From NCBI GenBank assembly GCA_041563315.1, contig JBFFNE010000130.1:1-5266 (forward strand): a DNA stretch of 5,266 bases, given 5' to 3'. This DNA comes from JBFEYJ01 sp041563315. Lineage in GTDB: Bacteria > Pseudomonadota > Gammaproteobacteria > Thiohalomonadales > Thiohalomonadaceae. The position numbers and the translations under genes were made by a program. This document shows, piece after piece, positions 1 to 5,045 of this stretch; positions within the stretch are counted from its first letter, which is position 1; every line of letters starts with the position of its first letter. Under the pieces are notes generated by a model. The model was not told where the DNA came from. It did no database searches and saw nothing but the letters and a program-made list of their open reading frames with translations.

Positions 1-72
1 AGCGAGGACGACTTCAATGCTACCCTACCGAAGTCACGCCTGCCGGCGGAGGAGATCTTTACCTTTTTGTAA
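1..72 (+). CDS. Possible 3' end of an unidentified gene (partial)
   Basis: Reading frame 1 is open from the window edge to a TAA at 70-72 and gives 23 residues, S-E-D-D-F-N-A-T-L-P-K-S-R-L-P-A-E-E-I-F-T-F-L. The composition is that of an ordinary soluble protein end. The segment stops just before the low-complexity repeat array, as a real gene end would. It is too short to assign a family, and an open frame of this length can occur by chance. The start lies outside the window. The longer plus-strand frames beginning at 17 and 78 run through the tandem repeat and are artefacts. Confidence 0.35.
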   Translation, partial: SEDDFNATLPKSRLPAEEIFTFL

Positions 73-105
73 GCTACTTGAAACTCGTAGTACGTTTAGG
101 CTCAC

Positions 106-224
106 CGCAGAGACGCAGAGACGCAGAGACGCAGAGACGCAGAGACGCAGAGACGCAGAGACGCAGAGACGCAGAGACGCAGAGACGCAGAGACGCAGAG
201 ACGCAGAGACGCAGAGACGCAGAG
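106..224. repeat. Tandem array of an 8-bp unit (about 14.9 copies)
   Basis: The unit CGCAGAGA repeats without a mismatch from 106 to 224, which is 119 bases or 14.9 copies. It begins after TTAGGCTCAC and ends where GGAAAACTATTTTTTATC begins. Because 8 is not a multiple of 3 and the unit contains no stop, all six frames stay open. The plus strand gives the octapeptide cycle E-T-Q-R-R-R-D-A in every frame, and the minus strand gives S-A-S-L-R-L-C-V. Translated forms of this repeat are familiar as spurious hypothetical proteins in environmental bacterial genomes. The array lies in the gap between the possible gene end at 72 and the 3' end of the ku remnant, 103 bases away. Copy number is expected to vary by replication slippage, and assemblies may have it wrong. 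Confidence 0.97.
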
Positions 225-327
225 GAAAACTATTTTTTATCAAACTTCCTTACACGCCCCTTGGCACCGGAGAGAGCGCTGCGCCGCTATCGTCACTTGT
301 TTTTCATGGTCTGCGGTAGCCTCCGGG

Positions 328-1118
328 TTATACCTTCACCCTGGACCGGGTGATGGCCTCAATCAGTTGTTCTCGAGACATCTTACGCCGGCCGGTTATT
401 TCCAGTTGCTTCGCCTTGTCGTAGAGTTCGTGCTTGTTGAGGCTTTCCAGTGCTGGTCGGCGTTTGTGCGGTTGCCGCTGATGCGCCGCAGCCTCAGGTT
501 TTGATGGCTGCGACCGGCGTCCTTGCAGTCGTTCCTTGAGCACTTGCATGAGATCAATCACATTGCTTTCAGCCTCGGCCGGTTCGGGCTCCTCCGGCGC
601 CTTGAGTACATCGGTGCCAGTGTTGAGTTTCTCCTCAATGCGCGGCTTTAAATCTCGGATGTGCTGATCGCTCAGGAGTTCTCTGTCGAACTGTTTTCGC
701 GTCGATTTGCGGATCGCGGTGCGCATTCGTGCCACAGAGATGTCGTCGGCGGGTTGTCGCGGGGGAAGCCCTATCCCCTCGGGCGTACGCAGCTCGTCCC
801 GCTCCAGGGGGGGGCATCTTTACCGCAGAAGAACTCCAGCTTGAGCAGCGTGCCTTGTGCGTCGACCATATGCAGGGGGTAGTTGTTGCTGCTGTGGGCG
901 GGGAACAGGCTGACCGGTAGACTTCCCAAAGCGAAAGCGATGAGCCCCGACCAGAATGCGTTGGGCGGCCTCTGGGGAGGCTGTAGTGCCTCAACCGGGA
1001 CGATCTCCTCGGCGTGATGCAGTAACATCAACATGGGGTATCCCTGATGCAGTTGCAAAGCACCCACATAGTCCTTGTTGCGCATTACCCAGTGCGCCAG
1101 GGTACACGTCGATATCTT
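328..1118 (-). pseudogene. ku: Degenerate, rearranged gene for the NHEJ DNA-end-binding protein Ku
   Basis: Ku binds double-strand-break ends and recruits ligase LigD in bacterial NHEJ. Three pieces are visible on the minus strand. First, at 1088-972, is a fragment starting V-M-R-N-K-D-Y-V-G-A-L that resembles the inner Ku core. Second, fused in frame at 971-807, is a typical Ku N-terminus (AFWSGLIAFALGSLPVSLFP, then M-V-D-A-Q-G-T and FFCGKDAPP). Third, at 807-331, is P-L-E-R-D-E-L running straight into R-T-P-E-G-I-G-L-P and the Ku C-terminal linker (EKLNTGTDVLKAPEEPEP, N-V-I-D-L-M-Q-V-L-K). It ends in a SAP-like tail at about 450-352 (LNKHELYDKAKQLEITGRRK). Normal Ku has well over 100 residues between L-E-R-D-E-L and the G-I-G-L-P linker; they are missing. 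A frameshift at the C8 run (807-814) separates the second and third pieces. No proper start is visible: the frame is closed by a TGA at 1119-1121. A 135-codon GTG-started frame (735-328) covers only the linker and tail and is unlikely to be a functional Ku. The Ku assignment is firm for the second and third pieces and probable for the first. Confidence 0.85.
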
Positions 1119-1482
1119 TCAAGCATAGACAACATGGGTCGTAATCAATAGGTGGCAAGGGCGTACTCGGCACTCGGGAAGTCATTCGCAATAGGTTGGC
1201 AATCTCCGTTTGTCTACAGTCATTAATAGTCTCAGGGGCGCACTAGGTGTGAAAGAAACAATATCTCTTTTTCATTGACCGCACGTAACTACTCGCTCTC
1301 TTACTTATGCGAATGCCAATTAGGCCAGGTTGCCCCATCCGGGGGCCCAAACCTCAACACCGCAGCGCAGCTTGCCGAAAGCGCCATGCTGCACGCTTCT
1401 TGGCTCCCTTTTCTTTTCGCTTTTCCGGTAAGAGTATTGTTAGGTGGGGCGGGCAGTTACGATCGTAACGTATAACGGAATG
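1119..1482. other. Gene-free stretch between the ku remnant and the zinc-ribbon membrane protein
   Basis: No recognisable gene is seen in these 364 bases. A minus-strand frame is open from about 1242 down past 1121 (after a TAG at 1243-1245). It reads A-P-E-T-I-N-D-C-R-Q-T-E-I-A-N-L-L and later P-P-I-D-Y-D-P-C-C-L-C-L-K-D-I-D-V-Y-P-G. It could be decayed coding sequence belonging to the ku remnant or to another lost gene, but I do not recognise it. A short GC stem, GCCCC/GGGGC at 1332-1346, has no following T-run. The plus-strand frame 1275-1475 has no ribosome-binding site or family resemblance and is probably noise. A perfect 14-bp palindrome near the right end is listed separately. Confidence 0.6.
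1456..1469. repeat. Perfect 14-bp palindrome GTTACGATCGTAAC
   Basis: GTTACGA is followed directly by its reverse complement TCGTAAC. It lies 13 bases beyond the stop codon of the minus-strand membrane protein gene (stop at 1483-1485). With no loop and no adjacent T-run it is not a standard intrinsic terminator. Such symmetry fits a dimeric DNA-binding protein site, but no divergent promoter is evident next to it, so the role is unknown. Confidence 0.5.
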
Positions 1483-2715
1483 CTAAATTGCTGACTCTGT
1501 TCGTTTGATACCGCACCTTATGCAGAAATCAGCCTGGACAGGAGTTATTCCGTGACAGGTAGAGCAAGGCTTCAGTTGTGGCTCTCCACAAAAAGGGCAA
1601 AACTCGGCGTTGGGCGGTAGTTTGAGGCCACAGGCGTAGCACTCCCCCTTCATCAGGCGCCGCTGGGAAGTACGATGCTGGTTGAAGAGTTTCTTCTGCA
1701 CCAGGTAGATAATGAACAGCGACGCAGCCACGGCTGCGAAAATGATGAAGTAATGCCAAAGAGCAATTAGGTGAAGATCTTCAAGTAATTCAAACAGCTT
1801 TTTGAAGAAGTGTCGGGGAATAAGATCAAGCACAAGCTCGATGATTTTCATGATGATTGGCAGGGTGGAGACAACCAGCAGATGGGTCGCAGTCAGGGTC
1901 TGTATCGTGTGCTGTTTCCTGACACTGTGGGAACTCCACAGGTAGAAGGCGAAAAATATCGGCAGCATGAACAGCATCTGCCACAATAACTTTTTGAATG
2001 CATACCAATACTGATAACGTTTGTAGTCGGCGATCAGTTTCTCTCTGGTGCTGGTATGGCGGGAGATGTCTTGCCATAAGGATGCGATGAGTGGCGCGGA
2101 GTTCAGTTGTTTGTTGATTGCAGAAATTTCATTCACTATCACATTTTGTGTGTCGGACAGCACCTTGGATTTGGAGGAGATGGCACCTAACTCATCTTCT
2201 GGAATACGCGTGTCAGCGATGTTCTCCAGCAGTGAGGTGTTGTAGGTGGAGCGTTCTTTAGAAAGCTCACGATCGATATCCCTGCGTTGCGTCTCCAGCA
2301 ACTGTCGTTTGATAAAAAAGGCTTTAAGGTCCTCGTCATCGGCAATCGCTTTAATTGTCATGTAGAGACCGGCACAGATCGGGTGCATGATTTCCGTGTC
2401 GGCACGCTCAAGATATCCTTCGTAGCGGTAGGATATGTTTTCATATCCGGAAAGGACTAATGGCTGGAGCTTGTCCAGGCGATTGGTCTCCAGCCAGTTG
2501 CCGCCTATATATACGGCGCGGCACTCGTAGGGAACATACTCGTAAGGTGAGGTAAGTTGCTCTGTATGCCGGGAAAGGCCGTTAAAAAGGACGATAAGAA
2601 CGAAGATGTCGAGTGCGATGATAACAATGAGGGAGAGTTTGCTTAGTGGCTCCCGGTCATCGAGTTTGAACAAGTGATCGCGAAGCTCGGTAATTTTTGT
2701 GAAGATATTTCCCAT
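1483..2715 (-). CDS. Four-pass inner-membrane protein with coiled coil and C-terminal double zinc ribbon (function unknown)
   Basis: The product has 410 residues. One hydrophobic helix lies near the N-terminus (about 27-46) and three more at about 241-261, 275-298 and 318-339. The polar section 47-240 between helices 1 and 2 has a charged, heptad-like part (about 130-205) likely to form a coiled coil. Four helices and basic residues at 262-274 and after 339 place both termini in the cytoplasm and the large loop in the periplasm. The C-terminal 54 residues carry two zinc ribbons: Cys359/362/373/376 and Cys384/387/398/401, each CxxC-x10-CxxC. The ATG at 2715-2713 is chosen because GAGGTGG lies six bases upstream. 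A longer TTG start at 2730 would overlap that ribosome-binding site. It looks monocistronic: the next gene upstream ends 238 bases away. Similar hypothetical proteins occur in gammaproteobacteria. I infer a sensory, scaffolding or assembly role, but no enzyme motif supports a specific function. Confidence 0.92.
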   Translation of the reverse strand: MGNIFTKITELRDHLFKLDDREPLSKLSLIVIIALDIFVLIVLFNGLSRHTEQLTSPYEYVPYECRAVYIGGNWLETNRLDKLQPLVLSGYENISYRYEGYLERADTEIMHPICAGLYMTIKAIADDEDLKAFFIKRQLLETQRRDIDRELSKERSTYNTSLLENIADTRIPEDELGAISSKSKVLSDTQNVIVNEISAINKQLNSAPLIASLWQDISRHTSTREKLIADYKRYQYWYAFKKLLWQMLFMLPIFFAFYLWSSHSVRKQHTIQTLTATHLLVVSTLPIIMKIIELVLDLIPRHFFKKLFELLEDLHLIALWHYFIIFAAVAASLFIIYLVQKKLFNQHRTSQRRLMKGECYACGLKLPPNAEFCPFCGEPQLKPCSTCHGITPVQADFCIRCGIKRTESAI

Positions 2716-2721
2716 GATGTT

Positions 2722-2728
2722 CCACCTC
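2722..2728 (-). promoter_or_regulatory. Ribosome-binding site deciding the membrane protein start
   Basis: On the minus strand GAGGTGG is followed by a six-base spacer (AACATC) and ATG. This supports the ATG at 2715 over the TTG at 2730, which lies inside the Shine-Dalgarno region. Confidence 0.75.
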
Positions 2729-2781
2729 AACAGGCCTTCGAATTCGGCCTTAGAATAAGGGTAGGACAGACTGAACCTCTC

Positions 2782-2884
2782 TGACCCTGGGTACTCTACT
2801 GTCTCGTTGAATCTAACTGTAAATAGATGCTGACACCTGAATTCCCTTTGATTGTATATTAGCTAAAAATTGTTTTGACCCTGG
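2782..2884. repeat. Two direct copies of TGACCCTGG in the intergenic region
   Basis: TGACCCTGG occurs at 2782-2790 and again at 2876-2884, 94 bases apart, in the 238-base gap upstream of the membrane protein gene. The contexts are similar: CTCTGACCCTGGGTA and TTTTGACCCTGGTTTT. Between them lies AT-rich DNA (2850-2875) that reads AATTTTTAGCTAATATACAATC on the minus strand, where a promoter for the membrane protein gene could sit, though no convincing -35/-10 pair is seen. The copies may be protein-binding sites, remnants of a small repeat element, or coincidence. Confidence 0.35.
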
Positions 2885-2953
2885 TTTTATTGATGGCGGA
2901 ATAGGGCAGCGTCGTCAGGCGCAACGCATTGTGCAGCACAAGCCAGGCACCCC

Positions 2954-3796
2954 CTAATGTTCACGCACGCGCCAATAAACGGGAAATCTCGGTTTGCCAT
3001 GGCGGGTCCAGCCGTGGTGTTTGATGGTGACAGTGGCCCCGATGGGTGGCGGATGCTGCCGTTCGATATCGCTTAGCCCCGAGCCGACGGCGAAGCGGGT
3101 GCCGTCGGCCAGCTCCACTTGCAGCGAGCCGACCATGCCGGTGTACTTTCCCTTGCCCGGGTTGTAGCCGATAACCTTCGCCTCTCTATCGTCGAAGCGT
3201 TTGACCTTGCGCAGCTGAGGGCTGCGGCCGCTCTGATATATTGACCTGGCAGCGCGCAGCATGACGCCCTCGCCACCCCTAGCCTCCACCGCATTGAGAA
3301 ACTGCTGCAGGTGCCCCTCTCCACGACAACGGGTCTGTTTTACCGTGCGGATCTGGTTTGCAGGTTTTTTTTCGAGCCACGCTTCCACCACCTGCATTCG
3401 CACCTCGAATGGCCCATTCTCTCCTGGCGCATCGAAAATCAGATAATGAATATCGCTCCAGCCTTTACCCGGTTGTTGAGTGCGCACAGTGGCAAGGGTG
3501 TGGGAAAATCGGCCACGCCCAGCCCATAACTCACCATCAAGAGGAAAGGGCGGTAATGCGCGATGCAGTGCCTTCGGCAGGGCGATGGGTTCACCGCCAC
3601 GCGTGAGCATTTGCCTACCGTTCCAGTAGCCGCGCACCCCATCGTACTTCTCGCTCATCCACCAACCGATGGGATCATCGCGGTCGTCCCAAACAGTAGC
3701 GAGCATCAGGCGCGGTGCCTCGGCATGGGCAGCTGCGCTAAACAGGCAGATAAAAAGGAAGTAGAGAAAGGGCAGGCGAAGAGGGGAGGTCATCAT
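2954..3796 (-). CDS. ligE: Exported minimal ATP-dependent DNA ligase (Lig E type)
   Basis: The product is a 280-residue nick-sealing ligase that uses ATP to adenylate a lysine. Residues 1-25 form a signal peptide (short basic start, hydrophobic core L-Y-F-L-F-I-C-L-F, cleavage after A-H-A), so it should act in the periplasm or outside the cell. Nucleotidyltransferase motifs are complete: motif I E-K-Y-D-G-V-R with catalytic Lys50; motif III L-D-G-E-L-W (Asp87, Glu89); motif IIIa Y-L-I-F-D (Phe121, Asp122); motif IV G-G-E-G-V-M-L-R (Glu176); motif V L-R-K-V-K (Lys197, Lys199). Residues from about 206 form the OB-fold, ending K-H-H-G-W-T and R-F-P-V-Y-W-R-V-R. No extra domains are present, as is usual for Lig E. 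The start is the ATG at 3796, ten bases after AAAAGGAG; a TTG at 3805 almost touches that site. The family is linked, in work on Neisseria and Haemophilus, to extracellular or incoming DNA. It is not a LigD-type NHEJ ligase. Confidence 0.95.
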   Translation of the reverse strand: MMTSPLRLPFLYFLFICLFSAAAHAEAPRLMLATVWDDRDDPIGWWMSEKYDGVRGYWNGRQMLTRGGEPIALPKALHRALPPFPLDGELWAGRGRFSHTLATVRTQQPGKGWSDIHYLIFDAPGENGPFEVRMQVVEAWLEKKPANQIRTVKQTRCRGEGHLQQFLNAVEARGGEGVMLRAARSIYQSGRSPQLRKVKRFDDREAKVIGYNPGKGKYTGMVGSLQVELADGTRFAVGSGLSDIERQHPPPIGATVTIKHHGWTRHGKPRFPVYWRVREH

Positions 3797-3806
3797 TATT
3801 AGCAAA

Positions 3807-3814
3807 CTCCTTTT
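3807..3814 (-). promoter_or_regulatory. Ribosome-binding site of the ligase gene
   Basis: AAAAGGAG on the minus strand lies ten bases before the ATG at 3796 and thirteen before a second ATG at 3793. It is one base from the TTG at 3805, which rules that codon out as a start. Confidence 0.75.
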
Positions 3815-3859
3815 GCAGTGACCCGGAGAATGGTGACGTGATGCAACGCAAGGGTCAAG

Positions 3860-3887
3860 CGGAGTAAGACACGTAGCGTGTTTTCCG
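3860..3887. repeat. Imperfect inverted repeat in the ligase/hydrolase divergent intergenic region
   Basis: CGGA and AGACACG at 3860-3873 pair with CGTGTTT and TCCG at 3877-3887 around a TAG loop. The stem includes one G-T wobble and a three-base bulge. The element sits 63 bases upstream of the ligase start and about 200 bases upstream of the hydrolase start. A terminator is not expected between divergent genes, so a regulatory site or a 5'-leader hairpin of the ligase transcript is more likely, if it has a role. The rest of this 291-base region shows only a weak plus-strand promoter candidate: TTGACT at 4028-4033 with a poor -10 (TCATAG, 4051-4056). Confidence 0.3.
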
Positions 3888-4087
3888 GGTTTACCTGAAA
3901 CGGGTTAGTCGGAACATCGGGGGTGAACACGGTTCCAGATGCCGCGGCCCGTTCGGTGAGATTTTCGCGGATGGAGACCGCGGGGGAGGTTCAGGCTGTT
4001 TCCTTATTGCCGGCTACCCACCAGGTTTTGACTGACAGCATTACCGGGCATCATAGCCAAGAACCTCTTTTGCCTGATTGATGCATA

Positions 4088-4960
4088 ATGAAGGGTATGG
4101 ATTGGGACACTATTTCGAGCAAAAGCCATCAGGTCACCCTCCCGGATGGACGCCGTATCGGCTACGCTGATTATGGCGATCCTGGCGGCTTCCCCGTCTT
4201 CTACTTTCATGGTTGCCCCGGTTCACGCCTGGAGGCTCTCCTCGCCTCCGAGGCCGCAGCACGCCAGGGGGTACGGCTCATCGCCGTCGATCGGCCAGGC
4301 TATGGCCTCTCCGATCCGAAGCCGGGTCGACAGCTATTGGATTGGCCTGCCGACGTCTCGGCGTTAGCCGACACGTTGGCGCTGAAGCAGTTCAGTATTC
4401 TGGGTGCCTCCGGAGGCGGTCCCTATGCCCTGGCCTGCGCCTTTCGTCTCACGGACCGGCTGCACCGTGTGGGCCTCGCAGCCGGTTTGGCTCCCTTGCG
4501 CGAGGACCAACTGAAACTTACCTCACGCCTGGGGCTGCTGCTGGTGCGCGCTGCCTTTCCCCTCATCCACACGGTGCTGGAGCCGCTGGCCCGCCGTCAT
4601 CCGCATCGCATGGTGGCCATCGCTGCCCGGCTGCTCAACTCCCCGGACCGTGAGGTGCTGAAACGCCTCGGCGTCAACGCCATCTTCCAGCGCTCTCTCC
4701 AGGAGGCCTTCTGCCAGGGAGGCGCCGGCATGCGCCGCGACATGGAACTCTACGGCAGCCCCTGGGGTTTCTCCCTGGAGGAGGTAACCCACCCCATCGA
4801 GCTCTGGCATGGTGAGGCGGATCGGCTGCTGTCGCCGCAAATGGGCCGGCGCCAGGCCGAGGCGCTGCCCCATGCCATCGTCCATCTCGTCCCGGGCGAA
4901 GGCCACTTCTCTCTGCCAATCAACTGTGCGGGAGATATATTTAGCCAGCTGCACTCCTGA
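4088..4960 (+). CDS. Alpha/beta-hydrolase fold enzyme (serine hydrolase, substrate unknown)
   Basis: The product is a 290-residue cytoplasmic enzyme without a signal peptide. The order of motifs is that of the alpha/beta hydrolase fold: N-terminal strands with L-P-D-G-R-R-I-G-Y-A-D-Y-G-D-P; the oxyanion-hole segment F-H-G-C-P-G-S-R (His41-Gly42); D-R-P-G-Y-G-L-S-D (68-76); the nucleophile elbow G-A-S-G-G-G-P with Ser108; a helical cap at about 135-225; the acid Asp245 in H-G-E-A-D-R; and His273 in G-E-G-H-F-S-L. The triad is therefore Ser108-Asp245-His273. Length is normal for the family, whose members include esterases, lipases, C-C hydrolases and haloperoxidase-like enzymes, so the substrate cannot be named. 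The ATG at 4088 is used because an in-frame TGA lies at 4079-4081. No clear Shine-Dalgarno precedes it, which suggests weak translation or a later start such as Met4. It is transcribed alone, divergent from the ligase and convergent with the catalase. Confidence 0.93.
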   Translation: MKGMDWDTISSKSHQVTLPDGRRIGYADYGDPGGFPVFYFHGCPGSRLEALLASEAAARQGVRLIAVDRPGYGLSDPKPGRQLLDWPADVSALADTLALKQFSILGASGGGPYALACAFRLTDRLHRVGLAAGLAPLREDQLKLTSRLGLLLVRAAFPLIHTVLEPLARRHPHRMVAIAARLLNSPDREVLKRLGVNAIFQRSLQEAFCQGGAGMRRDMELYGSPWGFSLEEVTHPIELWHGEADRLLSPQMGRRQAEALPHAIVHLVPGEGHFSLPINCAGDIFSQLHS

Positions 4961-4991
4961 AGGGGACTGACCCATTGAGGAGGACGGCTTG

Positions 4992-5006
4992 CAGGGGAAC
5001 CCCCTG
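4992..5006. terminator. Short GC hairpin between convergent genes (weak terminator candidate)
   Basis: CAGGGG at 4992-4997 and CCCCTG at 5001-5006 form a perfect six-base stem around AAC. It lies 31 bases after the hydrolase stop and 39 bases beyond the catalase stop, the right place for a shared terminator. No T-run follows on either strand, so it does not meet the standard intrinsic-terminator pattern. A second weak pairing, AGGG/CCCT at 5012-5027, is followed by TTTC on the plus strand. Confidence 0.3.
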
Positions 5007-5045
5007 GGCAGAGGGATTTATCACCCTTTCGCTGGTTAAGTTCTG

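Noticed and set aside
106..224. CRISPR array
   Set aside because: The copies are directly abutting 8-bp units without spacers.
17..353. Plus-strand frames of 100 and 91 codons and a minus-strand frame of 69 codons across the left region
   Set aside because: They are generated by the stop-free 8-bp repeat and consist largely of its octapeptide cycle. None has a ribosome-binding site or a recognisable non-repeat domain.
328..735. The GTG-started 135-codon frame as an intact small DNA-binding (SAP) gene
   Set aside because: The same frame continues upstream of the GTG with Ku linker sequence (R-T-P-E-G-I-G-L-P), and the whole matches the C-terminal part of Ku. It is a fragment, although expression of the SAP tail alone cannot be excluded.
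1332..1346. GCCCC/GGGGC hairpin as a terminator for the membrane protein gene
   Set aside because: It is about 137 bases past the stop codon, has a five-base stem and no T-run.
2732..2750. AGGCC...GGCCT inverted repeat with an internal GAATTC before the membrane protein start
   Set aside because: The stem is five bases with a mismatched interior, and nothing shows that it controls translation. It may only be chance symmetry.
2929..2941. TTGTGCAGCACAA inverted repeat as terminator of the ligase gene
   Set aside because: It is placed plausibly, 13 bases after the stop, but makes only a five-base stem with a three-base loop and has no T-run on the minus strand.
2863..2953. Minus-strand open stretch after the ligase stop (L-V-L-H-N-A-L-R-L-T-T-L-P ...)
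   Set aside because: About 30 codons, no start codon with a ribosome-binding site and no recognisable family. It was not kept as a gene.
4523..4975. Minus-strand 150-codon frame opposite the alpha/beta hydrolase
   Set aside because: It is the antisense shadow of a high-GC gene whose plus-strand product has a complete catalytic triad.
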